Positions 10,989 through 20,531 of a stretch of 64,000 bases of DNA are shown piece after piece. The notes beneath the pieces are model-generated. The model did no database searches and was not told the DNA's origin. It was given only the letters and a program-made list of their open reading frames with translations. Every line of letters starts with the position of its first letter. Position 1 is the first letter of the stretch. The position numbers and the translations under genes are program-made. Source of the DNA: Pseudomonas tensinigenes (GTDB lineage Bacteria; Pseudomonadota; Gammaproteobacteria; Pseudomonadales; Pseudomonadaceae); the NCBI RefSeq assembly GCF_014268445.2, contig NZ_CP077089.1:362501-426500 (forward strand), in the 5' to 3' direction.

Positions 10989-13900
10989 TCAGATGAAGTT
11001 GATTTCTTTCAGGTAGTCGCAGCCACGACGCAGCAGCGCCGGGGATTTCTGTGGGTAATGCGCGCCCATCTGCTGGACGCCGGCTTCAGCGTTGGCGTGG
11101 CCGATCAGGGAGATGTCGCCGATGTCTTCCTCAAAGCCGTTGAGGTAGAAGCCGAGCACGCCGAACAGCGCGTTGTCGGCGTCAACCCGGCCCAGTTGCT
11201 GTTGCCAGTCAGCGACGCTGACCAACGCGAACTCGCTGCCGGTTTCGCGGAACGAAGCAACGTAGGCGTCCCAGCTCAATGGTTCGGGGTTATGCAGGTT
11301 GAACACCGCACGTTCCGGCGAATAACGGCTGGCGTGGAAGGCAATGAAACGGGCGAGAAAGTCCACTGGCATCAGGTCGAAATTCAGCGCGAAGGCTGGT
11401 ACCTGGCCGAGCTGGATCGAGCCTTTGAGCATCAGCATCAAGCGGTTTTTGTGCGGCTGACAAACGCCGCTCAAGCTGTTGAAACTGATGTTGCCGGGGC
11501 GATACAGATTGACCCGTACGCCGCGTTCCCGCGCTCGTTCGAGGATGCGCTCGCCGACCCATTTCGACAGGTTGTAGCCGTTGCGAATGTAGATCGGTGG
11601 CGTCAGCGCGGCGGGCAGTTCCAGCACCCGTCCCGCATCATCGACCGTGCTTGAAGCCGACAGCGTCGAGACGAAGTTGAAGACCTTTTTGCTCCGCCCT
11701 TCGCACAGCCGCAGCAGCGCGAAAATCGGCTCGACGTTGTCCGCCGCCAGCGACTCGTAATCGAGGACGTGATTGACGTTGGCGGCGTTGTGCACCAGCG
11801 CGCCGAACTCGCGATCCAGGCGTTGATAGTCCTCGTCGTTCAAGCCCAGTTGCGGACGGGTAATGTCTGCCGCGTAAACGCGCACCCGGCTCAGATCCAG
11901 ATGCTCCAGACGGTTTTCCCGCAGTGACTCGGCAAAGCGTTGCGCCGCCGTTTGCCCGCCGCCATCGCGCACCAGACACGCGACTTCGCTGGCGCCCCAG
12001 CCGAGCAGCGCTTCGACGATGTGCACGCCAACAAAGCTGTTGGCGCCGGTGACGATGACCTTGTGCACATCGCCCATGCGGCTGATCGGCAGCGGTTCGA
12101 TTTCCAGCGCACGCTCGGCGTCGGCCATGGCTTGGACGCTGAGCACCGCGCTGTCATCGGTGCCGCGCACCAGCGTGGCGAGTTTGATGATGGTCGGCAG
12201 TTCGATGAAGCGATTGATCGAAATGCTGCGACCGAATTCCTCACGCAAACGCAGCAACATGCGCGACAGCAGGATCGAGTGGCCACCGAGATTGAAGAAG
12301 CTTTCGTCGGTGGATATATCGCTGTTAGGCAGCTCCAGCAACTCTGCCCAAATTTCCAGCAGCAGTGCTTCATCAGCATTCGCCGGCAGGCATTTCGGCT
12401 CGCTGTCTTGCACGCTCACCGGCAGTTGCAGCAGCGCTTTGCGGTCGACCTTGCCGTTGCTGGCGAAAGGCATGTTCGGCAGTTCGGTCCACGCCACGGG
12501 TTGCATGTAGTCGGGCAGAAACTGCCGGGCGTGGGCCTTCAGCGCTTCGCGCGCGGTGTCCGATTGCGGCTGGGCGAGGAACGCCAGAATCCGTCGCTGA
12601 CTGTCGATCACCACTGCGATTTGCCGGTACAACTGGCTCTCGCGCAGGCAGCGTTCGATCTCTTCCGGTTCGACCCGGAAACCGCGGATCTTCACCTGAT
12701 TGTCGCGCCGTCCACACAGCTCGATACCGTGCTCGCCCCACCTGGCCATGTCGCCGCTGCGGTAGGCGCGCAACGTTTGGCCGTCCGGTAATTGCAGGGT
12801 CAGATAACGTTCGGCAGTCTGCTGAGGGTTGTTGAGATAACCGAGGCAGACACCGGGACCAACGATGAACAATTCGCCGACGGTGTTCTGCAGCACCGGT
12901 TGCAAATCGTCATCGAGAATCAGCACCTGACTGTTGGCGATTGGCGCACCGAGGCTGCGGTTGCTGTCACCCGGTGTGAGCTGGCGTGCGGTAATCAGCA
13001 CCGTGGCTTCGGTCGGTCCGTAAAGGTTGTGCAGCGTGCCCTGACGGGTCAGTTGCTCGATGACGAATGGCTCGCAGACATCGCCGCCGGTCATCACTTG
13101 CACACCCTCCAACTGCTCCAGCGGCAGGATGCTCAACAGCGCTGGCGGCAGGAATGCGTGGGTCAGTTGCCGGCGGCGGATCAGCGCGACCAGTTGCAGC
13201 GGATCGCGCCGTTGCGTGTCGTCGGGCACCACCAATTCGGCGCCTTCGAGCAGGGTCGGGAAGATGTCGATCAGTGATGAGTCGAAGCTCAGCGATGAGA
13301 ACTGCAAGACCCGACTTTCTGTCTGCAACTGCACGTAATCGGCGTACCACGCGGTGAAGTGCGCGAGGTTGGCCTGACTGAGCAGCACACCTTTTGGATG
13401 GCCAGTGGTGCCTGAGGTGTAAAGCGCCATGCACGGCGCATCGAGCTCTGGGCGTTGGCACATCAGCGGTTGGCTCAGATCCGCGTCTGCGCTGGTGATG
13501 TGACTGACATCCAGCCCCGCCATGGTTTCGCCAAGCGGATGCTCGCCATCATGCAGCAACAACAACGCGCCCGAGTTTTGCAGTATGTATTGCTGGCGCT
13601 GCAACGGATGACTCGGCTCCAGCGGCAAATACACCGCGCCGCTGCCGAGGATCGCCAGAATCGAGGCGAACAGCGCCGGGCTTTTCGGCAGGCAGATGCC
13701 CACCACCCACGGTTGCGGATGTTGCTCGAGCAAGGGCTGCAAACGCTGCTGGATCGCGCGACCGTGGGCGTGCAATTGCCGATAGCTGATCGACTGTTCG
13801 GCGAGGTGCAGTGCAGGTCGTTCGGCGTGGAGGATCAGGCTTTGTTGCAGACGCTCGATCACCGGGAGCTGCGCCTGCTTCAACAGCGCCGGATTGGCCG

Positions 13901-14381
13901 TGTCATTGAGGCGATGGACGTAAGCCAGGCTGTCGAGAAACAGCAGGTTTTCCATCCGCTCGAAATCCGGTGCCGGCACAGATCCGGCCTGCAGAAGATA
14001 ATCCGCATCGCGGGAGAAGCGGCTGACCAGCAACGCCACTTCGTCCACCACCTGGGTCAGCACCCTTTGCCGCAGAGCTTGACCGTTGCCGGACGGCTCA
14101 TCGCCGATCGGTACACGAATGATCAGTGACGAGCCGAGGAAGCACAGCAGATCGAGTGTCGGTAAACCCGCCGCGCTTTGCGCACCGACCCCCAAACGCA
14201 GATGCAGGTGCGGGATGGCGCAGAAGTCGCCAGCGCCAATGAAGCCATCGTCGATGATCAAATCCACCGTCGATGCCGCAACGCCGCTGCGCTGCAATGA
14301 GTGACCATGTTGTTCGAGTTCCTGCGCCAGGTCGGTCATGGCCTGGCTGGCGCCAATCAGCAAAATGTCGAGACGTTTCAT
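10989..14381 (-). CDS. mgoA: Single-module NRPS with thioester reductase, MgoA/PvfC
   Basis: A 1130-residue enzyme with no condensation domain. An N-terminal Rossmann-like segment (about 1-140) is followed by an adenylation domain (about 190-660) with YTSGTTGHPKG, NLYGPTEA, YRSGDMARW, DNQVKIRGFRVEP and NGKVDRKAL. A carrier domain follows (LGGHSILL, Ser near 700), then an NADPH-dependent reductase domain (VIVTGANSFVG near 772, YNLSK near 935). This A-T-R layout loads one amino acid and releases it reductively. In P. syringae and P. entomophila the equivalent enzyme makes the leudiazen/PVF-type diazeniumdiolate signals from a branched amino acid. Substrate choice here is inferred from orthology, not read from the pocket residues. 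Confidence 0.92.
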   Translation of the reverse strand: MKRLDILLIGASQAMTDLAQELEQHGHSLQRSGVAASTVDLIIDDGFIGAGDFCAIPHLHLRLGVGAQSAAGLPTLDLLCFLGSSLIIRVPIGDEPSGNGQALRQRVLTQVVDEVALLVSRFSRDADYLLQAGSVPAPDFERMENLLFLDSLAYVHRLNDTANPALLKQAQLPVIERLQQSLILHAERPALHLAEQSISYRQLHAHGRAIQQRLQPLLEQHPQPWVVGICLPKSPALFASILAILGSGAVYLPLEPSHPLQRQQYILQNSGALLLLHDGEHPLGETMAGLDVSHITSADADLSQPLMCQRPELDAPCMALYTSGTTGHPKGVLLSQANLAHFTAWYADYVQLQTESRVLQFSSLSFDSSLIDIFPTLLEGAELVVPDDTQRRDPLQLVALIRRRQLTHAFLPPALLSILPLEQLEGVQVMTGGDVCEPFVIEQLTRQGTLHNLYGPTEATVLITARQLTPGDSNRSLGAPIANSQVLILDDDLQPVLQNTVGELFIVGPGVCLGYLNNPQQTAERYLTLQLPDGQTLRAYRSGDMARWGEHGIELCGRRDNQVKIRGFRVEPEEIERCLRESQLYRQIAVVIDSQRRILAFLAQPQSDTAREALKAHARQFLPDYMQPVAWTELPNMPFASNGKVDRKALLQLPVSVQDSEPKCLPANADEALLLEIWAELLELPNSDISTDESFFNLGGHSILLSRMLLRLREEFGRSISINRFIELPTIIKLATLVRGTDDSAVLSVQAMADAERALEIEPLPISRMGDVHKVIVTGANSFVGVHIVEALLGWGASEVACLVRDGGGQTAAQRFAESLRENRLEHLDLSRVRVYAADITRPQLGLNDEDYQRLDREFGALVHNAANVNHVLDYESLAADNVEPIFALLRLCEGRSKKVFNFVSTLSASSTVDDAGRVLELPAALTPPIYIRNGYNLSKWVGERILERARERGVRVNLYRPGNISFNSLSGVCQPHKNRLMLMLKGSIQLGQVPAFALNFDLMPVDFLARFIAFHASRYSPERAVFNLHNPEPLSWDAYVASFRETGSEFALVSVADWQQQLGRVDADNALFGVLGFYLNGFEEDIGDISLIGHANAEAGVQQMGAHYPQKSPALLRRGCDYLKEINFI

Positions 14382-14394
14382 GTCGGCCTCCTCA

Positions 14395-15324
14395 TCAAAC
14401 CAGGTAATCGCGCAAGGCGTGCTGCACGCACGGCGTGTCGAGCAGCGAGCTGTTGTGGAAGAACTTGACGATGTTGCCCACCAGCGGATGGTGGCGATTG
14501 ATCGGGAACGCGAGCCCGGTCATTTCATCCCTGAGCGAACGGCGCGTGGTCTCGCTGACCGGCAGTGTGTCGATCAGGCGCAGGTCGAAGGCTTTCTGAA
14601 TATCGTTGGTCAGGTAATGGCCGATGAACACCGGCAGAATCTGCGCGATGGTTTCGCGATCCGCCGCGCTGGCGGTGTGCCAATAGATGCGCACCATTCG
14701 CGCCCAGAAACTCGAATGGCGACCCTCATCGAGCAAGTGATCGGCCATCAGGCCTTTGATCGATGGCTTGACCGAGTCGTCGCGGGCGAACGCGGCGACA
14801 TCGCCGGTCACGGTGTTTTCGGCGATGGCCACGCAGATCAGTTCCACCGCGCTGCGCAGGTGCTCCGGTGCCAGCGCTACAGCCGCAGGAATCGCCCGGC
14901 TCAGTTCGATTTCATCGGGCAACTGAATGGGTTCGATGCCAGTCATCGCTACCGTTTGCTGCATGAAATCCATCGCCACCAAGGCGTGGTAATCCTCGTC
15001 GACCACCACGGTCATCGCGTCGTAACGACAGGCAAACGGGAAGGCCACGGCGAAGCGATTCTTGGCGATGCTGCGCGCAGTCTTGTCGACGATCTCGGTC
15101 TCGAAAATCACCACGTCGTTGATGAATTTGTACAGCGTCTGCACCAAGGCGAAATCTCGCTGCTGCGGGCACTCGCGCAGGAAGGTTTCGCTGAGCACCA
15201 GTGGCTGGCGGCTGAGCGGATAGATCAGCCGCTCGTCGTCTTCGAGCACGCGCCGCGGGCGGGTGCGGATGGTCGCGCGGTTCTCCCAGGCGTCGGCAAA
15301 GGATTGATAGTCGGTGGCGTTCAT
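14395..15324 (-). CDS. mgoC: AurF-like diiron N-oxygenase MgoC/PvfB
   Basis: A 309-residue protein of the p-aminobenzoate N-oxygenase (AurF) family. Metal-ligand-type helices are visible: [27 protein letters not shown] and [15 protein letters not shown]. It would oxidise the amino nitrogen on the way to the N-N bond of a diazeniumdiolate. The ATG at 15324 overlaps the mgoB stop codon (ATGA), which decides the start over an upstream ATG at 15375 inside mgoB. mgoA follows 13 bases downstream. Confidence 0.9.
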   Translation of the reverse strand: MNATDYQSFADAWENRATIRTRPRRVLEDDERLIYPLSRQPLVLSETFLRECPQQRDFALVQTLYKFINDVVIFETEIVDKTARSIAKNRFAVAFPFACRYDAMTVVVDEDYHALVAMDFMQQTVAMTGIEPIQLPDEIELSRAIPAAVALAPEHLRSAVELICVAIAENTVTGDVAAFARDDSVKPSIKGLMADHLLDEGRHSSFWARMVRIYWHTASAADRETIAQILPVFIGHYLTNDIQKAFDLRLIDTLPVSETTRRSLRDEMTGLAFPINRHHPLVGNIVKFFHNSSLLDTPCVQHALRDYLV

Positions 15325-16097
15325 TGGGCCACCTCCGCCAACGGTTCGCGCATGCTCAGGCGCAGGCCGTCCCACAGGGCGATACGGCTCTCCACGGCGG
15401 CGATGGCGCTGGCGTAGACCTCGGCCTCGCGCTGCGGATCGCCGTCGACCAGACGCTCGAGCAGGTGTTCTGCCGCCGGGCCGTGATCTTCGGAGTCGAC
15501 CTCGATGTGCCGTTCCAGGTAGTAGCGAAAGGTCGGCGCCTGTTCGATGCCGATGCCCCAGTCGTCAAGAATGCGCTGGAACATGGTCGGGATTACGCTC
15601 TCGCGACCATGTAGAAATGCTGCCGCCACGCTGTGTCCCGGTGCATGCAGGGCGGTGCGCAAGGTGTCACGGACAAACTGCGCGGCGGCCGGATCAACCT
15701 CGACGCTTTGCAGCGCGATGTCATAGCTCACGCCTTCCTGTTGCAGGGCGACAAAGCGCTCTACGGCGGTGGTACTCGCGCCGATTTCGCGCATCGCATC
15801 CAGGTACAGCTCGAAATGGCTGTAATGCCCTTCGGTCAGGCGATCATCCGACTCTTCACCCAAAACGATCTCGTTGATCAACCGGGCGGCGTGAGGATCA
15901 CGCGGCGGCAGCCACGGCAAACGCGTGCAGGTCAGTTCCTGCTGCAGGCGTTTGGTCAGCGACATGAAATCCCAAACGGCAAACACGTGGGTTTCCATAA
16001 AGCGACGCAAGACCGATAACGAAGTGATCTCGGAAAAGATCGGGTGAATACTAAGTTCGGCTTTCTTCAGGGCGAGTTGGTTCTTGGTGGGCATCAT
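15321..16097 (-). CDS. mgoB: Heme-oxygenase-like DUF3050 protein MgoB/PvfA
   Basis: A 258-residue DUF3050 protein, first gene of the operon. It has the helical pattern and possible diiron ligands of heme-oxygenase-like oxidases ([48 protein letters not shown]). With MgoC it supplies the oxidative steps of the diazeniumdiolate pathway. AAAGGA lies upstream of two consecutive ATGs (16097 and 16094); either could start. The promoter should lie in the following 16098-16374 gap. Confidence 0.88.
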   Translation of the reverse strand: MMPTKNQLALKKAELSIHPIFSEITSLSVLRRFMETHVFAVWDFMSLTKRLQQELTCTRLPWLPPRDPHAARLINEIVLGEESDDRLTEGHYSHFELYLDAMREIGASTTAVERFVALQQEGVSYDIALQSVEVDPAAAQFVRDTLRTALHAPGHSVAAAFLHGRESVIPTMFQRILDDWGIGIEQAPTFRYYLERHIEVDSEDHGPAAEHLLERLVDGDPQREAEVYASAIAAVESRIALWDGLRLSMREPLAEVAQ

Positions 16098-16842
16098 GAT
16101 GTCCTTTATCGTTGATATGTAATGGAACTGCTCGGGTAACTGCGCAATCTGTAAAACTACGGCTTACTTGTTTTCTGTCGGCGGACGACAGCCTTCCTTC
16201 CTGATGGGTAAGTGCGGACCGGTATATCTGTGACATGGCTTCATGTCTGCCCATAAGGCGCTGCTGTTGTACCGCAGGCATTGGGTGGGTGCCGAGGTGA
16301 AGGGTGAAGTTCAAACTTGGCGAGGAAAAACTAATACGCCGACAAAGTATTTAACAAGTACATTTTTAATTATTTTAAGTTTGTTGTTTTTTGAAGTTGA
16401 GTAGTTCCGATAAAACTTTTTGCTGAAGTTTTATTTGGGCGTAGTTGCTCCTTTCGGCGAATAACGGCCAAAATTGATCGACAAGAGTGAATGCCTCACT
16501 CGAAGCAACTTTCCAGTAATAAGAGTTGAATGATTTAAAAGGGCGGAAGTTGGCCGTGACCCCGCGCCATGACTTCCTTTTTCCCGTGGCAAGGCTCCTT
16601 CCGTAGGTTCCTGGTGCGGGGACTGCGCCGTCAGGGCGGCGCGTCGCCCGTTCTTTATGGGGTTGGCCGTTCAAGAGTGCGGGTAAATGAGCGCCACGGC
16701 TATTACCGATTCGTCATCGGCACGGTGCAAATTTTGAGCTGAGCGGCGCAGGGAGGTTAGAGCGGGCAGGCGGATCCGCCCACCCGAGGGCTGGCAGATC
16801 GCTTGGGGATTTGTAAGAGAGTGATTCGCGGAGGGTGCGCGC
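16098..16842. other. AT-rich gap between mgoB and the GntR gene
   Basis: It holds the mgo promoter region (16098-16370) and one candidate remnant ORF (described separately). The stretch 16315-16560 is clearly more AT-rich than its surroundings. I see no other gene; an 87-codon minus frame at 16051-16314 overlaps mgoB and resembles nothing. Confidence 0.5.
16375..16674 (-). pseudogene. Small ORF, possible remnant of a polymorphic-toxin C-terminus
   Basis: A 99-codon frame with only a TTG start at 16674; the frame stays open about 14 codons further upstream before a TGA. The composition looks coding. The segment RKSWRGVTANFRPFKSFNSY, followed by YWKVA, resembles the basic-aromatic lead-in of some HNH/Rhs toxin tips, and the GAVPAPGTYG segment before it looks like a linker. 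No catalytic HNH follows, and the 3' half is AT-rich and lysine-rich. It could be a decayed toxin tail, a real small protein, or chance. I do not recognise it firmly. Confidence 0.3.
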
Positions 16843-17553
16843 TCAGCGCGCGGCTTTGCGGCTTTGTGCGGCGGGGGTCGCGAGATAGCGGGTAATCACC
16901 TCGACGCCCCGATTAAGGTGCTGCTCGAGGAGTTTGATTGACAGTTCAACGTCACGATCCTGCACGGCTTGCAGCATTGCCCGGTGATCGTCCTGGGACA
17001 ATTTGCCCAGGCCCATGGCCTCAAGGTTGAAGCGCAGAAAACGTTCTTCTTCGTTGAGTCCGTCTTCGACCAGTCGCAGCAAGCGTTGGTTGGGCGCCTT
17101 GCTGTACAGGGCCATGTGGAACAAACGGTTGAGCCGGCCGATTTCCGTGTAGTCGTGTTGCGCCTCCAGTTCTTCGATGTAACCGGCGGCGCGAGTGTGA
17201 TCGGCAGCGGTCAGCAACGGAATCGACTGGCGCATGGCTTCGGACTCGAGGAGGATGCGCAGCTCGTAGGTTTCGGTCGCATCGCCCTGAATCAACGGCG
17301 CAACCACCGCACCTTTGTGCGCGGTAACGCTGAGCAGTTCCTGGGCTTCGAGCTGGCGCAACGCTTCGCGCACCGGCATGCGGCTGACGCCGAACAGATC
17401 GGCCAGATCCTGCTGGCGCAGCGCCGTGCCGCAGGGCAGACGACCATCGAGGATTGCCGAACGCAGGGTTTCTTCGATCACCGACCGGGCCAGATGCGCA
17501 GGAATCGGTCCATCGACTTTAATGCTGTGCAGCGGTTTGGGCTTCTGTGTCAC
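16843..17553 (-). CDS. GntR-family transcriptional regulator, FCD subfamily
   Basis: A 236-residue repressor-type regulator. It has an N-terminal winged helix (about 10-75; ALRQQDLADLFGVSRMPVREALRQLEAQ) and a C-terminal FCD domain with the metal/ligand pattern of Asp and His residues (RLNRLFHMALY, HRAMLQAVQ). Two GTG starts are possible, 17598 and 17553. I chose 17553 because the palindrome TTTGGATCCAAA at 17581-17592 would otherwise be coding and looks like an autoregulatory operator. No metabolic genes sit beside it, so its target pathway is unknown. Confidence 0.85.
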   Translation of the reverse strand: MTQKPKPLHSIKVDGPIPAHLARSVIEETLRSAILDGRLPCGTALRQQDLADLFGVSRMPVREALRQLEAQELLSVTAHKGAVVAPLIQGDATETYELRILLESEAMRQSIPLLTAADHTRAAGYIEELEAQHDYTEIGRLNRLFHMALYSKAPNQRLLRLVEDGLNEEERFLRFNLEAMGLGKLSQDDHRAMLQAVQDRDVELSIKLLEQHLNRGVEVITRYLATPAAQSRKAAR

Positions 17554-17580
17554 GACTACGCACCCTGTATGTCGGCCTGA

Positions 17581-17592
17581 TTTGGATCCAAA
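17581..17592. promoter_or_regulatory. Palindrome TTTGGATCCAAA, putative GntR operator
   Basis: A perfect 12-base palindrome 28 bases upstream of the chosen GntR start. FCD-type GntR proteins often bind short palindromes in their own promoter. No other copy was noticed in the window. Confidence 0.4.
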
Positions 17593-17750
17593 TGACACTA
17601 GTGATTGCTCTACAGGTTGTCAAACCTTGTAAAACATCGTGGTGCCCAATGAAGTTTAGCGCGCCGAGGATGATCTCATGGTGCCATTGTTTTTTGCCGG
17701 GCTAAGCTTCACCATCAAACGCTTTCCTCCCTGCCCTCTGGAAACCTGTT

Positions 17751-18443
17751 GTGGCGGTATGTTTCGCGATCCCCCGGACACTGCGCTGGCTAGGCTGCGC
17801 ACTGCTGCTGGCCGGCGTCATGCTGGGCGGTCTGCATGCCGATTGGGATTTTTCCACGATCAGCCGCAAAGCCACGGCTCTCTATGGGCCACTGGGTGCC
17901 GGGCAGCAGCGCATCGATGCCTGGCAGAATCTGTTGGCTACACAGAAACAAGTCAACGAGATGGAAAAGCTCAAAGTAGTGAACCTGTTTTTCAACAAAC
18001 AGGTGCGCTACGTCGAGGACATCGATCTGTGGCACGAAGTCGATTACTGGGAAACGCCCATCGAGGCGCTGTGGAAAGGCGCCGGCGACTGCGAAGACTA
18101 TGCGATCGCCAAGTATTTCAGCCTGCGCCACCTCGGGGTTTCCAGTGACAAGCTGCGCATCACCTATGTCAAAGCGTTGCGCCAGAACCGCGCGCACATG
18201 GTCCTGACTTACTATGCCACCCCCGATGCCATGCCGCTGGTGCTCGACAGCCTGATCGACCCGATCCAGCCGGCGTCGCAGCGAACCGATTTGCTGCCGG
18301 TCTACTCTTTCAATGCGGAAGGGTTGTACCTGCCGGGCGCCAAGGGCAACAAGAAGGTCGGTGATACCAAACGCCTGTCACGCTGGCAGGATGTGTTGAA
18401 GAAAATGCAGGCCGAAGGTTTCCCGGTCGAGACGACTAACTAG
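17751..18443 (+). CDS. lapG: LapG, periplasmic cysteine protease that cleaves LapA
   Basis: A 230-residue transglutaminase-like cysteine proteinase with an N-terminal membrane/signal segment (about 10-28). The catalytic triad is visible: Cys114 (GAGDCEDYA), His149 (NRAHMVL) and Asp166 (LVLDSL), with spacing that fits the family. Acidic residues flanking Cys114 fit the known calcium site. LapG cuts LapA after its N-terminal retention module when LapD releases it. It starts at GTG and is followed 14 bases later by lapD. Confidence 0.95.
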   Translation: MAVCFAIPRTLRWLGCALLLAGVMLGGLHADWDFSTISRKATALYGPLGAGQQRIDAWQNLLATQKQVNEMEKLKVVNLFFNKQVRYVEDIDLWHEVDYWETPIEALWKGAGDCEDYAIAKYFSLRHLGVSSDKLRITYVKALRQNRAHMVLTYYATPDAMPLVLDSLIDPIQPASQRTDLLPVYSFNAEGLYLPGAKGNKKVGDTKRLSRWQDVLKKMQAEGFPVETTN

Positions 18444-18457
18444 GAGCACGCGCTCAG

Positions 18458-20404
18458 ATGTCTTTGTTCAAACAGCTGTTGATCGCTATCTGTCTGTTCC
18501 TGGTGGTCGCCTTCACCGGCAGCTTCATGGTCAGCCTGGAAAGCTCGCGTACCCAGTACGTCAACCAGTTGCGTTCCCACGCCCAGGACGCCGCGACCGC
18601 GTTGGCCTTGTCGCTGACGCCGAATATCGACGACCCGGCGATGGTCGAGTTGCTGGTCAGCTCGATTTTCGACAGCGGTTACTACGCGAGCATCCGCGTG
18701 GTCGATCTGAAGACCGACCAGACGATTGTTGAGCGCAACGGCATTCCGGCCGTCACTAATGTGCCGGACTGGTTCGTCAAGCTGATCGGCCTGGAACCGG
18801 CCGGTGGCGATGCGCTGGTCAGCCGTGGCTGGGAACAGGCAGCGCGGGTCGAAGTGGTCAGCCATCCGATGTTTGCCGTGGCCAAGCTGTGGCAGAGCGC
18901 GTTGGGCAGCCTTGGCTGGCTGCTGATCTGCGGTGCGATCAGTGCCGTCCTCGGTGCGCTGCTGCTGCGCCGGCAGTTGAAGCCACTGGATTACATGGTC
19001 AAGCAATCCCACGCCATCGCCCGCCGCGAATTCCTCAGCCTGCCGGATCTGCCGCGCACGCCTGAGTTGCGCCGTGTGGTGCAGGCGATGAACCAGATGG
19101 TCGAGAAGCTCAAAGCGCTGTTTCAGGAGCAGGCCGAGCGCAGTGAAAAACTGCGGGCCGAGTCTTATCAGGACAACCTGACGGGGTTGGCCAACCGGCG
19201 TTATTTCGAGATGCAGTTGAACAATCGCGTGAGCAACCCGGAGCAGGCCAGCTCCGGTTATCTGCTGCTGTTGCGGGTCAAGGATCTGGCCGGGCTCAAC
19301 CAGCGTCTCGGTGGCCAGCGCACCGATGAACTGCTGAAAGCAGTTGGCGAACAATTGTCCCGCGAATGCGCCAAGTACCCGGAAACCCAGAATCTCGTCA
19401 CCCGTATTCGTGGCGGCGAATTTGCAGTGCTGGCGCCGGGGCTGGTTCGTGAAGAAGCGCTGCAACTGGCGCAGAACCTCGACAATGCCTTGAGCAGTCT
19501 GCATGCCACCGGCGCGACCGACGTCGCGGCTGTGGCGTCGATCGGCCTGGCGCCGTTCACCCACGGCGATTCGCCGCAACAGGTGCTGACACTTGGCGAT
19601 CAGGCGCTGGCGCAAGCCGAAGGGCAGGGCGAGCAGAACTGGGCCTGCATCGATCAGAGCCTGACGGCGGATGTCGGCGACGATCACCATGCCTGGCATC
19701 GCTTGCTCGATCAGGCCTTGAGTCAGCAGCGTTTCGAGCTGTATTTCCAGCCGGTGGTGGCTGCCGACGACACGCAACTGGTGCTGCATTACAAAGTGCT
19801 CTCGCGCTTGCTCGATGATCAGGGCCAGACTATTCCGGCCGGGCGCTTCCTGCCGTGGCTGGAGCGCTTTGGCTGGACCGCGCGGCTGGATCGCCTGATG
19901 CTTGAGCGCGTGCTGGAGCAGATGAAAGAGCATGAAGATTCGCTGGCGCTGAACCTGTCTTCGGCGACCTTGGCGGATCCGCAGGCGTTGAACAAAGTCT
20001 TCGAGATTTTGCGCGCGCATTCCAACCTCGGCGAGCGCCTGACCCTGGAAATCGGTGAGGAGCAATTACCGGAGCAGGCGGTGCTGGAACAGTTGACCCG
20101 GCGCCTGCGCGAACTCGGCTTCTCGCTGAGCCTGCAACGCTTTGGTGGGCGCTTCAGCATGATCGGCAACCTGGCGCGGCTGGGGCTGGCGTACCTGAAG
20201 ATCGATGGCAGTTACATTCGCGCGATTGACCAGGAGAGTGACAAGCGGCTGTTCATCGAGGCGATCCAGCGTGCGGCGCACAGCATCGATCTGCCGCTGA
20301 TTGCCGAGCGGGTCGAGACAGAGGGGGAGTTGTCGGTGATTCGTGAGATGGGTTTGTATGGGGTTCAGGGGCAGTTGTTGGGTGAACCGAAGCCTTGGCG
20401 CTAA
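18458..20404 (+). CDS. lapD: LapD, inner-membrane c-di-GMP receptor controlling LapG
   Basis: A 648-residue protein. It has TM1 (about 6-26), a periplasmic output domain with Trp125 (VSRGW), TM2 (about 151-170), HAMP (about 171-220), a degenerate GGDEF domain (RGGEF) and a degenerate EAL domain (KVL in place of EAL, in HYKVLSRL). The degenerate motifs mean it binds but does not make or break c-di-GMP. The bound state sequesters LapG and keeps LapA on the surface. It forms an operon with lapG. Confidence 0.96.
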   Translation: MSLFKQLLIAICLFLVVAFTGSFMVSLESSRTQYVNQLRSHAQDAATALALSLTPNIDDPAMVELLVSSIFDSGYYASIRVVDLKTDQTIVERNGIPAVTNVPDWFVKLIGLEPAGGDALVSRGWEQAARVEVVSHPMFAVAKLWQSALGSLGWLLICGAISAVLGALLLRRQLKPLDYMVKQSHAIARREFLSLPDLPRTPELRRVVQAMNQMVEKLKALFQEQAERSEKLRAESYQDNLTGLANRRYFEMQLNNRVSNPEQASSGYLLLLRVKDLAGLNQRLGGQRTDELLKAVGEQLSRECAKYPETQNLVTRIRGGEFAVLAPGLVREEALQLAQNLDNALSSLHATGATDVAAVASIGLAPFTHGDSPQQVLTLGDQALAQAEGQGEQNWACIDQSLTADVGDDHHAWHRLLDQALSQQRFELYFQPVVAADDTQLVLHYKVLSRLLDDQGQTIPAGRFLPWLERFGWTARLDRLMLERVLEQMKEHEDSLALNLSSATLADPQALNKVFEILRAHSNLGERLTLEIGEEQLPEQAVLEQLTRRLRELGFSLSLQRFGGRFSMIGNLARLGLAYLKIDGSYIRAIDQESDKRLFIEAIQRAAHSIDLPLIAERVETEGELSVIREMGLYGVQGQLLGEPKPWR

Positions 20405-20436
20405 CTCTTTAAAGTCGAGTCGTCAGTGGCGCTGCT

Positions 20437-20501
20437 TTCGCGAGCAGGCTCGCTCCCACATTTGGAATGCATTCCCCTGTGGGAGCGAGCCTGCTCGCGA
20501 A
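20437..20501. repeat. REP hairpin (GCTCGCTCCCAC class)
   Basis: Arms of 22 bases (CGCGAGCAGGCTCGCTCCCA...) pair perfectly around the spacer TTTGGAATGCATTCCCC. It lies between convergent lapD and the next minus-strand gene. Confidence 0.92.
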
Positions 20502-20531
20502 GAGGCCTGAACAGCCGATGAAAATCCTGGA

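Noticed and set aside
16051..16314. 87-codon minus frame overlapping the mgoB start
   Set aside because: It overlaps mgoB in another frame, has no recognised features, and covers the likely mgo promoter.
18440..20065. Minus-strand 541-codon frame opposite lapD
   Set aside because: Antisense shadow of lapD; no domain seen.
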